A stretch of 40,049 nt of DNA from assembly GCF_002270485.1 (NCBI RefSeq), contig NZ_NQOG01000023.1, positions 1 to 40,049 of the forward strand, read 5' to 3'. Each line of letters begins with the position of its first letter. Positions within the stretch are counted from its first letter, which is position 1. Positions 23,453 to 31,338 of this stretch are shown one piece after another. The position numbers were made by a program, and so were the translations under genes. The stretch is from Anaerostipes hominis (ex Lee et al. 2021). GTDB taxonomy: Bacteria > Bacillota > Clostridia > Lachnospirales > Lachnospiraceae. Under the pieces are notes generated by a model. The model had not been told where the DNA came from. It ran no database searches and worked only from the letters and a program-made list of their open reading frames with translations.

Positions 23453-24607
23453 ATGAGTTATCAGATTAAAATTCCGTCATATATCTGCGGAGGGGAGGGA
23501 TGCATTGAAAATGTAGCTGCAATCATCGAAAAAGAACATGCAAAGAAGATTATTGTATTTACAGATAAAGGCATCAGACTTACAGGACTTTTGGATATAC
23601 TGACGAAAATACTTCATAAAACAACGGCCGAATATCAAGTATTTGACAATTTGACTCCGGAACCGGCATATCAGGATGTAGAAAGAGTCATGGATGAGGT
23701 CGCGTGCTACAATGGTGATTTTATTATCGCGATTGGCGGCGGAAGCGTTATGGATGCGGCAAAGCTCTGCAGTATATTAAAAGACGCTCCTTATACGATA
23801 AAAGATCTTCTGAGAGATCCTGCAATTGCTGAGAAACAGATTAAGACCCTGATGATTCCTACTACTTGCGGAACCGGATCGGAGGCAACATGCAACGCTA
23901 TCGTAGCCATTCCGGAAGAGCAGTCAAAGAAAGGAATTGTGAACGATAACATGATTCCGGATTACGTATTTCTGGATCCGCAGATGATCAGAAAGCTTCC
24001 AAAATCTATCATTGCAGCAACGGGCGTGGATGCGCTTGCCCATGTAGTAGAGTGCTTTACCTCAAAAAAAGCGACTTCGTTTTCCGATACGTATGCAATG
24101 GCCGGTGCAAAACTGATCTTTCATAATATCAGAGAAGCTTACAATGATGCAGATCATATGAAAGCAAAGGGTAATATGATGCTTGGCGCGTTCTATGGCG
24201 GAGTCGCTATCACAGGAAGCGGTACAACGGCTGTACATGCGCTGTCATATCCATTGGGCGGAAAATACCATATTGCGCATGGCGTATCCAATGCAATCCT
24301 TTTTGCACATGTAATGGAATTCAACAAAGACGCCTGCAGGGAAAGACTTGCGGAATTGTGCGACGGAGTGTTCCCGGAGCTTTTCGAAAAAAATGTGGAT
24401 GAAAAGGCGGACTATATGATCGAACAGATTGTAGACATTGTAAGAGTGACAAACATTCCAACAGACCTGAATGAATTCGGAGTAAAAATGGAAGACCTTG
24501 ATTTCCTTGTAAAGGCAGGAAGCGATCAAAAAAGACTTTTGGTAAATAACATGAAAGAATTATCACTGGATGATATCAGGGGTATTTACCTGAGAGTTCT
24601 GAAATAA
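23453..24607 (+). CDS. Iron-containing (group III) alcohol dehydrogenase
   Basis: NAD(P)-dependent metal alcohol dehydrogenase of 384 residues, normal length. Nucleotide loop GGGS at 95-98, family motif TTCGTGSEAT near 137-146, and metal ligands D193, H197, H262 and H276. It would reduce an aldehyde or oxidise an alcohol. AAAGGAGG lies upstream of ATG 23453; a longer frame from 23357 lacks this. First gene of the operon that holds acid-sugar kinase, PdxA and aldolase, so it may reduce the aldehyde released by the aldolase or oxidise a hydroxy acid before it enters the pathway. The substrate is open. Confidence 0.9.
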   Translation: MSYQIKIPSYICGGEGCIENVAAIIEKEHAKKIIVFTDKGIRLTGLLDILTKILHKTTAEYQVFDNLTPEPAYQDVERVMDEVACYNGDFIIAIGGGSVMDAAKLCSILKDAPYTIKDLLRDPAIAEKQIKTLMIPTTCGTGSEATCNAIVAIPEEQSKKGIVNDNMIPDYVFLDPQMIRKLPKSIIAATGVDALAHVVECFTSKKATSFSDTYAMAGAKLIFHNIREAYNDADHMKAKGNMMLGAFYGGVAITGSGTTAVHALSYPLGGKYHIAHGVSNAILFAHVMEFNKDACRERLAELCDGVFPELFEKNVDEKADYMIEQIVDIVRVTNIPTDLNEFGVKMEDLDFLVKAGSDQKRLLVNNMKELSLDDIRGIYLRVLK

Positions 24608-24635
24608 AACAATTATCAAAGAAAGGGCAGGAGAA

Positions 24636-25676
24636 ATGGAAAAGAAACCAATTATCGGAATTACAATGGGAGATCCCTCGGGAAATGGATCTGAAATCTC
24701 CGTAAAAGCACTTTCAGACCCGGCTGTGTACGAAAGATGTAAGCCAATCATTATTGGAGATGCGAATTGCATGAAAAACGCAGTGGAGTTTCTTGGGAAA
24801 GACAATGAAATCCGGATCCATGCTGTAGAAAATGTAAAAGATGCGGTATTCCAACACGGAACGATCGACGTCTATGATATGAAACTGGTCGATATGAAAA
24901 AGCATATATACGGTAAAGTTTCAAAAATGTGTGGGGAAGCCGCATTCCAGTATGTTGTGAAGGTGATCGAGCTTGCAATGAAAAACGAGATTGATGCAAC
25001 TGTAACTAATGCGATCTGCAAAGAAGCCATTAACATGGCAGGGCATCATTACTCCGGACATACAGAGATTTACGCAGATTATACAGATACCGGCAAATAC
25101 ACCATGATGCTCGCCCATGGCGATCTGAGAGTTGTACATGTGTCCACGCATGTTTCTCTTCGTCAGGCATGCGAGAGGGTAAAAAAAGAACGCGTGCTGG
25201 AGTGCATCAGAATTGCCAACGATGCATGTAAAGCGATCAGAATTAAAGAGCCGAAGATTGGCGTGGCAGGTCTGAATCCGCACTGCGGGGAGAACGGAAT
25301 GTTTGGTACGGAAGAGATTGAAGAGATTCAGCCGGCTATTGATGCGGCGCTGGAAGAAGGGATTCATATTCCGGAGAAGAAGCCGACGCCTCCGGATTCC
25401 ATTTTCTCTAAAGCAATCGGGGGCTGGTATGATATTGTCGTTGCAATGTATCACGATCAGGGACATATACCGCTTAAGGTAGAAGGATTCAAATACAATA
25501 AGGAGCAAAAGAAATGGGACGCCGTATCCGGCGTCAATGTAACGCTTGGCATTCCAATCATACGCGTATCTGTAGATCATGGAACCGGATTTGATCTTGC
25601 AGGAACAGGAAAATGTAACGAATTAAGCCTTGTAAATTCTATTGATTATGCGATCCGCCTTGCAGAAAACAAATAA
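24636..25676 (+). CDS. PdxA-family 4-phospho-acid dehydrogenase (PdxA2-like)
   Basis: Member of the 4-hydroxythreonine-4-phosphate dehydrogenase family, 346 residues. Family signatures: GITMGDPSGNG at the N-terminus, SGHTE (140-144), the metal histidines H172 (STHVSL), H216 (NPHCGENG) and H273 (MYHDQGH). Next to a DUF1537 kinase it is much more likely PdxA2, which oxidises and decarboxylates 4-phospho-threonate or -erythronate to dihydroxyacetone phosphate and CO2, than the vitamin B6 enzyme; no other pdx genes are near. GCAGGAG precedes the ATG. It lies 28 bases after the alcohol dehydrogenase and 18 before the kinase. Confidence 0.9.
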   Translation: MEKKPIIGITMGDPSGNGSEISVKALSDPAVYERCKPIIIGDANCMKNAVEFLGKDNEIRIHAVENVKDAVFQHGTIDVYDMKLVDMKKHIYGKVSKMCGEAAFQYVVKVIELAMKNEIDATVTNAICKEAINMAGHHYSGHTEIYADYTDTGKYTMMLAHGDLRVVHVSTHVSLRQACERVKKERVLECIRIANDACKAIRIKEPKIGVAGLNPHCGENGMFGTEEIEEIQPAIDAALEEGIHIPEKKPTPPDSIFSKAIGGWYDIVVAMYHDQGHIPLKVEGFKYNKEQKKWDAVSGVNVTLGIPIIRVSVDHGTGFDLAGTGKCNELSLVNSIDYAIRLAENK

Positions 25677-25694
25677 TAGCGGGAGGAAAACGAC

Positions 25695-27884
25695 GTGGTA
25701 AAACTGTTGATTATAGCCGATGATTTTACTGGTGCTTTGGATACAGGAATCCAGTTTAAAAAACGTGGCATCAGCACACAGGTTTTCACAAAAACAAAGT
25801 TGGAGAATAGTGAAATCAGACCAGACACAGAGGTTCTTGTGATCGACAGTGAATCAAGGCCAATGCAGAAAGAAGACGCGTATCTGAAAGTAAAAAAGAT
25901 TACAGAGTGGGCGATTGCCCGCGAAGTACAGATTATTTTCAAAAAAACAGATTCTGCGCTCAGGGGAAACATAGGGGCCGAGGTAAAAGCTGTCGCCGAT
26001 GCAGCGGGAAACGGCAAAGTGTTCTTCCTTCCCGGTTATCCGGAAATTCACAGAGTTACAAAGAACGGGACTCATTATATAGACGGTGAATTGCTGGAAA
26101 ACAGTGTATTTGGAAAGGATCCATTTGAACCGGTAAATATGTCGTACATACCGGATATCATCAAAAAAGAGAGCGATGTTGCCGTAGAGGTATTAAAGAG
26201 AAGCGAGAAGATTCCTGAACTGGCAAAAGACCAACCGGAGATTATCGTATGTGATACGGTCAGTACAGAAGACATTGATAACCGACTGGACGAGCTGATT
26301 GAGAAGAACGCTCTCGGGCTGTTGGCGGGGTGCGCAGGACTGGCAGATCGTCTGGTAGAAAAAATATCTTTCAACCGGCAAGGAGAGATGGCATTTCACA
26401 AGACTGACGGGATGTATGTAGCATGCGGAAGTCTGAACAAGATTACAGAACAGCAGGTTTCGTATGCGGAAAAGAACGGCGGATTTACAAGAATCCATCT
26501 GACAATGCATCAGAAACTGATGCCGGAATATTATGGGACGGCGCAGGGAAGATCATTTACACGCGAAATAGCGGGACTCTGCCAGCGCAGGAAGAAAGTG
26601 ATTGTTGATACATTTGATTCGGATGACAGCAAAGAACAATTTCTGAAAGACCACAAGATAGAACAGGAATCTGTCAGATTCAGAATCTCAGATTCGCATG
26701 GCTGCATTGTCAACGAACTGGTAAACCAGGGGCTGGATCTTACGATCCTGATGACGGGCGGGGATACGCTGATGGGATATATGAAGCAAATCGGATGTAC
26801 GCAGATCGAACCAATATGCGAAATTGAACAAGGCGTTGTTGTATCAAAAATTAAATGCGGAGGCCATTCCATACAGGTAATATCAAAATCAGGTGGATTC
26901 GGAACAGTCGATATCCTGTGCCGAATCGCAGAGAAAGTGCTTCATAAAAATTCAAAATTGAAAGGAGAACGCATCATGAAAAAAGTTGAACTGAAGGGAA
27001 TTATCACACCAATTTTAACACCGATGAAAGCGGATGAAAGTATGAATACAGAGGAACTCCGCGCACAGATTGAACGTCTGATTGACGGCGGTGTGCATGG
27101 TATTTTCCCGTTTGGAACCAACGGGGAAGGTTATATCTTAAGCGAGAATGAGAAGGTTGAAGTGCTTGAAGCAACGATCGATCAGGTAAAAGGACGTGTA
27201 CCTGTATATGCAGGCTCCGGATGCATTTCCACAGCAGATACCATCCGTATGAGCAGGAAAGCGGAGGAGCTTGGGGCAGACGTGCTTTCCATTATTACGC
27301 CAAGTTTTGCGGTCGCATCTCAGAAAGAACTGTATGACCATTATGTAGAAGTTGCAAAACATGTGGACACGCCGATTGTACTTTATAACATTCCGGCACG
27401 CACAGGCAACAAACTTCTTCCGCAGACGGTCGCCAGGCTCGCCAGAGACGTAGATATTATTGTCGGGGCAAAGGATTCCAGCGGGGACTGGGAGAACCTG
27501 AAAGCATACATTCATCAGACTCAGGATCTTGACAAAGATTTCTTTGTATTATCAGGAAATGATTCCCTGATCCTTCCGGCATTAAAAGAAGGGGGAACTG
27601 GCGGGATCGCCGGATGCTCCAATGTATATCCTCATGTACTTTCTTCTATTTACAATCTTTTCAAAGAAGGGAAACTGGAAGATGCGCAGGCGGCGCAGGA
27701 TTCTATCGCAAGTTTCCGCGCAGTGTTCAAATATGGGAATCCGAACACAGTAGTTAAGAAGGCCGTTGCGATGCTTGGATATCCGGTAGGAGAATGCAGA
27801 AGGCCATTCAACTATCTGTGCGATGAAGGCGTAGAAGCGCTTAAGAGGGTTTTAAAAGAGAACGCTGATAAGGGTATGAACTAA
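25695..27884 (+). CDS. Four-carbon acid sugar kinase (DUF1537) fused in frame to DapA-family aldolase
   Basis: One continuous frame of 729 residues from GTG 25695 (GGGAGG upstream). Residues 1 to about 420 are a DUF1537 kinase: DDFTGALD (9-16), KKTDSALRG (83-91) and a C-terminal ATP site with MTGGDT and KSGGFG. This family phosphorylates D-threonate, D-erythronate and similar acids at the terminal hydroxyl. From residue 428 (M, base 26976) a complete DapA/NAL-family aldolase follows. No stop codon separates them, and both halves have full family length. Such kinases are usually separate proteins. A real bifunctional enzyme, partial internal initiation, or loss of a stop codon are all possible. 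Confidence 0.85.
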   Translation: MVKLLIIADDFTGALDTGIQFKKRGISTQVFTKTKLENSEIRPDTEVLVIDSESRPMQKEDAYLKVKKITEWAIAREVQIIFKKTDSALRGNIGAEVKAVADAAGNGKVFFLPGYPEIHRVTKNGTHYIDGELLENSVFGKDPFEPVNMSYIPDIIKKESDVAVEVLKRSEKIPELAKDQPEIIVCDTVSTEDIDNRLDELIEKNALGLLAGCAGLADRLVEKISFNRQGEMAFHKTDGMYVACGSLNKITEQQVSYAEKNGGFTRIHLTMHQKLMPEYYGTAQGRSFTREIAGLCQRRKKVIVDTFDSDDSKEQFLKDHKIEQESVRFRISDSHGCIVNELVNQGLDLTILMTGGDTLMGYMKQIGCTQIEPICEIEQGVVVSKIKCGGHSIQVISKSGGFGTVDILCRIAEKVLHKNSKLKGERIMKKVELKGIITPILTPMKADESMNTEELRAQIERLIDGGVHGIFPFGTNGEGYILSENEKVEVLEATIDQVKGRVPVYAGSGCISTADTIRMSRKAEELGADVLSIITPSFAVASQKELYDHYVEVAKHVDTPIVLYNIPARTGNKLLPQTVARLARDVDIIVGAKDSSGDWENLKAYIHQTQDLDKDFFVLSGNDSLILPALKEGGTGGIAGCSNVYPHVLSSIYNLFKEGKLEDAQAAQDSIASFRAVFKYGNPNTVVKKAVAMLGYPVGECRRPFNYLCDEGVEALKRVLKENADKGMN
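26976..27884 (+). CDS. DapA/N-acetylneuraminate-lyase family aldolase (internal start)
   Basis: Full-length 302-residue Schiff-base aldolase starting at an internal ATG preceded by AAAGGAG at eight bases, a strong ribosome site inside the long fused frame. Catalytic elements: GTNGEG (47-52, here Asn in place of the usual second Thr), Y137 in VLYNIPARTG and the Schiff-base lysine K166 in GAKDSSGD. The family condenses or cleaves pyruvate with an aldehyde, as in 4-hydroxy-tetrahydrodipicolinate synthase, KDG aldolase and related enzymes. In this catabolic operon retro-aldol cleavage of a 2-keto-3-deoxy or 4-hydroxy-2-keto acid is more likely than lysine synthesis. It may be made both alone and as the C-terminal half of the kinase fusion. 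Confidence 0.85.
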   Translation: MKKVELKGIITPILTPMKADESMNTEELRAQIERLIDGGVHGIFPFGTNGEGYILSENEKVEVLEATIDQVKGRVPVYAGSGCISTADTIRMSRKAEELGADVLSIITPSFAVASQKELYDHYVEVAKHVDTPIVLYNIPARTGNKLLPQTVARLARDVDIIVGAKDSSGDWENLKAYIHQTQDLDKDFFVLSGNDSLILPALKEGGTGGIAGCSNVYPHVLSSIYNLFKEGKLEDAQAAQDSIASFRAVFKYGNPNTVVKKAVAMLGYPVGECRRPFNYLCDEGVEALKRVLKENADKGMN

Positions 27885-27916
27885 ATAAAAGATTAGAAAG
27901 AAGCGAGGAATAGAAG

Positions 27917-28906
27917 ATGAAATTTGTAATGACACAGGCCGTGTGCCCGGAAGGGCTTCAGATGCTGGACGGAATCGCGGATGTTTATGTTGCAGATAAT
28001 CAGGATCCAAACAATTATCTGGATGAAATGAAGAATGCAGACGCTCTGATCGTAAGGATTGCAAAATGTGACGGACATGCCATCGAGAACAGCCCGAATC
28101 TGAAGGTTATCGGGCGTACAGGCGTAGGATATGATTCCGTAGATGTGAAGACAGCTACAGCGCATGGGATCCCTGTAGTTATCACACCGGGAGCCAATAA
28201 CAGAAGCGTTGCAGAGCATGCGGTGGCGATGATGTTCGCACTTTCCAAAAATCTGGTGGAAGCTCAGACGGAAATGTGTAAAGGCAACTGGGAAATCCGT
28301 GGAGCTAAAAAAGCATTTGAGCTGGAAGGTAAGAACGTTGGGATTCTTGGACTTGGGGCAATCGGACGTGAAACTGCAAAGATCTGTAAAGGATGTGGAA
28401 TGAAAATAGCAGCCTATGATCCGTTTTTGTCAAAAGAACAGGTAGAAGGTTACGGCGCAGAGTACTATGAGAACTATGAAGAGCTTTTGAAAATCAGTGA
28501 CGTAGTATCCATTCATGTGCCTCTCACCGAGGAAACCAGAAATATGATTTCCAGAAAGCAGCTCTCAGAAATGAAGAAAACGGCACTGATCATTAACTGC
28601 AGCCGCGGCGGAATCATCAACGAAGCAGATCTGACAGAGGCATTGAAAGCAGGTGAAATTGCAGGGGCAGCAACGGACGTATTCTGCAATGAACCTCCAA
28701 AGACAGATGATCCGCTTTTGAATTGCCCAAATCTGATTGTAAGCCCTCATTCGGCGGCACAGACAAGAGAAGCGGTCATTAAAATGGCTCAAATGTGTGT
28801 GAAAGGCTGTCTGGCAGTAGCAGAGGGAAAGAAATGGCCATTCGTAGCAGACAGGTCGGTATATGATCATCCGAAGTGGAAAGACACGGAGTATGCAGAA
28901 GTATAA
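27917..28906 (+). CDS. D-2-hydroxyacid dehydrogenase (phosphoglycerate dehydrogenase-like)
   Basis: NAD-dependent 2-hydroxyacid dehydrogenase of 329 residues without the ACT regulatory domain of serine-pathway SerA. Dinucleotide loop GLGAIG (145-150) with D168 at the end of beta-2, which favours NAD over NADP. Catalytic R230 (NCSRGG), E259 and H278 (SPHSAAQ). It would oxidise a 2-hydroxy acid to the keto acid, or the reverse. GCGAGGA precedes the ATG. It follows the aldolase by 32 bases. In this operon it could form the 2-keto acid that the aldolase cleaves. Confidence 0.9.
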   Translation: MKFVMTQAVCPEGLQMLDGIADVYVADNQDPNNYLDEMKNADALIVRIAKCDGHAIENSPNLKVIGRTGVGYDSVDVKTATAHGIPVVITPGANNRSVAEHAVAMMFALSKNLVEAQTEMCKGNWEIRGAKKAFELEGKNVGILGLGAIGRETAKICKGCGMKIAAYDPFLSKEQVEGYGAEYYENYEELLKISDVVSIHVPLTEETRNMISRKQLSEMKKTALIINCSRGGIINEADLTEALKAGEIAGAATDVFCNEPPKTDDPLLNCPNLIVSPHSAAQTREAVIKMAQMCVKGCLAVAEGKKWPFVADRSVYDHPKWKDTEYAEV

Positions 28907-28994
28907 GAAGCCATAATAAAGGGCTGAACTCTTATATTTGAGTGTATAAAGTTAAGTTACAAGAAAAACTATGTGGGGAAACGGAGAAAAAACT

Positions 28995-30323
28995 ATGAGT
29001 TCAAGTATTATAGCAATTATAATTGCAGCAATTACAATTGTACTGTTCATGTGGAATAAATTGCCAATGAGCGTTGTGGCTATGGGAAGTTCCGTAGCAA
29101 TGGGAATTCTGATTCCGCAGATGGAACTTTCGGAAGTATATGCCGGATTCAGCGCTCCTGGCTGGGCAATGGTCGTCGGGATGTGTATCGTAAGCGCGGC
29201 GCTCTTTGAGACCGGCATGGCTCAGAAAATCGGCGACAGAATTGGAAATTCATTTTTAGCAAAGACGGAACGCAGATTTATCGTAACAGCAAGCGCTGTA
29301 TGCTGTTTGATGTCAGCGTTTATGAGCAATAACGGAACAGTAGCTATCTGGATGCCTCTGATCGCTGTTGTAGCGGCTGGATCAAACGGACGGATCCGAT
29401 CTAAGATGGTTATTTTCCCGGCGGGAACTGCAGCAATCATTGGGGGGGCATGTACGCTGGTCGGGTCTACATCACAGCTTGCGGCGAACGCGGTGCTTCA
29501 GGGATATGACGGATATAAAGATGGACTTGGAATGTTTGATATGACAAAAATCATGCTTCCGGCAGCTATCGTGCAGGTTGTCTTCTGGGGGACGATCGGA
29601 TATACTTTGCTGAAGAAAGTTCTGAAACCGGAAAGTCCGGACTTCAATGTGGGAAACATGTATGCAGATGCCCCGGCAGTTGAAGAAAAAAGCACAAATG
29701 ATCCGGCGGATGGCAAGAAAGGAGCTATTTCAGTATTTACAATGCTTCTGTGCATTTTCTTATTCGTGGCGAGTGGATTTGAACCATTTAAAAGCCATTT
29801 TACAATCGGCGTTATCGGTATGTTAGGTGCAGTTATCGTTCTTGGAACAAAATGTATTCCGGTCAAGAAAGCTTATGAAGAGCTTCCTTGGGATGTACTG
29901 ATTACAATCGGCGGTATCGGCGGACTTGGAGCGGGACTTGATAAATCAGGCGGCGGAGCTTTGATCGCAAACGCAGTACTGAATCTTTTCGGAGGGAAAA
30001 ACGCTTCCGTAGTAGTTCTTACAATTGTAATTGCAGTTTTAACAAGCGTACTGACGAATTTTATGTCGAACAATGCAACGGCGGCTATGATCAGCCCAAT
30101 TGCTATCGCAATGGCGCTTGGTCTTGGAATCAGTCCGGTTCCGTGGGTTATCGTAATTGCGGCGTGTTCGAATCTGGCAATTGCAACATCTTACGGAACA
30201 GCTGTCAACATGCAGATTTTACCGGCCGGATATAAATTCTCCGACTTTGTCAAGATTGGCGGGCCATTGCTGATCATATTGATCGCAGTAGTTACTGTAA
30301 GTTCAGTAGCATTCCTCTTCTAA
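28995..30323 (+). CDS. SLC13/DASS-like (ion transporter superfamily) permease
   Basis: Membrane permease of 442 residues with about 11-12 hydrophobic segments in two inverted halves. Each half has the substrate/sodium loop SNN-T: MSNNGTVAIWMP (SNN 111-113) and FMSNNATAAMISP (SNN 358-360). A hydrophilic loop (about 210-243) separates the halves. The superfamily (DASS, CitMHS, ArsB) imports carboxylates with sodium or protons. ATG 28995 follows CGGAG; an ATG at 28971 is possible but poorer. As the last gene of the operon it most likely imports the acid substrate degraded by the enzymes before it. Confidence 0.88.
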   Translation: MSSSIIAIIIAAITIVLFMWNKLPMSVVAMGSSVAMGILIPQMELSEVYAGFSAPGWAMVVGMCIVSAALFETGMAQKIGDRIGNSFLAKTERRFIVTASAVCCLMSAFMSNNGTVAIWMPLIAVVAAGSNGRIRSKMVIFPAGTAAIIGGACTLVGSTSQLAANAVLQGYDGYKDGLGMFDMTKIMLPAAIVQVVFWGTIGYTLLKKVLKPESPDFNVGNMYADAPAVEEKSTNDPADGKKGAISVFTMLLCIFLFVASGFEPFKSHFTIGVIGMLGAVIVLGTKCIPVKKAYEELPWDVLITIGGIGGLGAGLDKSGGGALIANAVLNLFGGKNASVVVLTIVIAVLTSVLTNFMSNNATAAMISPIAIAMALGLGISPVPWVIVIAACSNLAIATSYGTAVNMQILPAGYKFSDFVKIGGPLLIILIAVVTVSSVAFLF

Positions 30324-30346
30324 AGTTAAAAAATAAACCGCATAGT

Positions 30347-30396
30347 AGGAAGTATAGTGGAATTATAGCAGATGTTATAATGAAACTGTACTTCCT
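30347..30396 (+). terminator. Possible terminator of the acid-sugar operon
   Basis: A 12-base arm (30347-30358, AGGAAGTATAGT) pairs with 30385-30396 with one G-U pair around a 26-base loop. The following bases are only moderately T-rich, so termination is uncertain. The position 24 bases after the permease stop supports it. Confidence 0.45.
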
Positions 30397-30450
30397 GTTG
30401 TGCATTGTTTTCGCGAACAGTACATCATACAAATATACTTGAAGATTATA

Positions 30451-30499
30451 CGGCTGCAGACCACCCCACGGGTCTTCGGCTTGTGCCGGCCAGCAGCCG
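30451..30499 (+). ncRNA. Compact three-way-junction RNA element upstream of the MBL gene
   Basis: CGGCTGC (30451-30457) pairs perfectly with GCAGCCG (30493-30499). Enclosed are AGACC/GGTCT (30458-30462 with 30471-30475) and CGGC-TTGT-GCCG (30477-30488). The first two helices abut directly, with one base between P2 and P3 and four before P1 closes. GC-rich in an AT-rich gap and 18 bases before the ribosome site, it could be a leader element. I cannot match it to a known riboswitch class. Confidence 0.45.
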
Positions 30500-30529
30500 A
30501 TGGAATTTATATCAGGAAGGAACAGTAAA

Positions 30530-31039
30530 ATGTCAATAAAATCAGATTATAAGGATTATGAGGAGCATCGGAACAGAATTGCAGGTAAAAAGACAGGAAA
30601 ATTTTTTATTAATCAGGAATTGCGCTATGTAAAACCATTTCAAATTTATGGAAATTTATACTATGTTGGTGATAGCTGGGTCTGCGGGCATATTGTGGAC
30701 ACGGGAGAAGGTCTTCTTATGTTTGATGCTGGGAATTGTGGAGCGCAGGCAGTGCTGATACAGTCAATTTGGGAAATGGGTTTTAATCCGGCAGACGTAA
30801 AATGGATTATTTTATCGCATGGCCATGTTGATCACTTTGGCGCTGTAAATTTTTTTAAAAACATGTTCGGAACCAAAATCTACATGGGTGAACCGGATGT
30901 AAAAATGTTTCGGGAACATCCGGTTACGCCGATGCCAAGTCTTGTGAATGGATATGCCGAGATCACGGAAGAATATTTGCAGAAGATGAAGGAGCAAGAG
31001 TATTTGAGAAATTCGATCAAGAGAGATGTCTCGGAATAG
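30530..31039 (+). CDS. Short MBL-fold metallo-hydrolase, probably 3'-truncated
   Basis: Protein of 169 residues with the first half of a metallo-beta-lactamase fold: GNLYYVGDSWVCGHIVDTGE, LLMFDAGN, then the metal motif SHGHVDH near residues 96-102. The expected third metal histidine in a PGHTxG motif and the remaining half of the fold are absent; family members are usually 250-300 residues. From about residue 145 the sequence turns into a charged helix (EEYLQKMKEQEYLRNSIK) not typical of the fold. AGGAAGGAAC precedes ATG 30530. It is probably a truncated, inactive gene, although the frame itself is clean. Confidence 0.65.
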   Translation: MSIKSDYKDYEEHRNRIAGKKTGKFFINQELRYVKPFQIYGNLYYVGDSWVCGHIVDTGEGLLMFDAGNCGAQAVLIQSIWEMGFNPADVKWIILSHGHVDHFGAVNFFKNMFGTKIYMGEPDVKMFREHPVTPMPSLVNGYAEITEEYLQKMKEQEYLRNSIKRDVSE

Positions 31040-31338
31040 AGAAAATGAGCTGTAATAACAGGGCCTTGAGCATCGGATAAAGAAGATGTTTACGAGGTCT
31101 GCTGGTAGCAGCGTGAGAATGAGAACAATCGGTAAAAATATCTGCCAAAGAAAGCTGTTTGTATGTTATCATATAGGTGCAACTTCTTTTTTGGTGATAT
31201 TGCTAATTGTTATTTGACATCTCAATTTTACCATAAATCATTGAGGAGTTGTTTTGTAGCAAAAAGAATGCCGTATTTATGCGGATTCCGGCGTTTCGCA
31301 AATGCCTATTTGTTATAATAGAAATAGAGGAGTACAAT
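31040..31338. other. Intergenic stretch without recognisable gene
   Basis: About 300 bases between the short MBL frame and endonuclease III. I see no convincing coding frame. TTGACA at about 31215 and TATAAT at about 31314 are isolated promoter-like hexamers, not correctly spaced to one another. It may hold the decayed end of the MBL gene, but no family sequence could be recognised. Confidence 0.4.

Noticed and set aside
24636-25676. Vitamin B6 biosynthetic PdxA
   Set aside because: No other pyridoxal phosphate genes nearby, and the adjacent DUF1537 kinase points to the acid-sugar PdxA2 role.
26976-27884. Lysine-pathway 4-hydroxy-tetrahydrodipicolinate synthase DapA
   Set aside because: No dapB or other lysine genes adjacent, located in a catabolic operon and fused to a sugar-acid kinase.
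30451-30499. Assignment of the three-way junction to a known riboswitch or hammerhead ribozyme
   Set aside because: Neither the conserved core of hammerheads nor the conserved bases of purine, TPP, THF, fluoride or guanidine riboswitches are present.
31080-31220. A 43-codon frame from about 31086 ending in a hydrophobic stretch
   Set aside because: No ribosome site and no recognisable family; too short to support.
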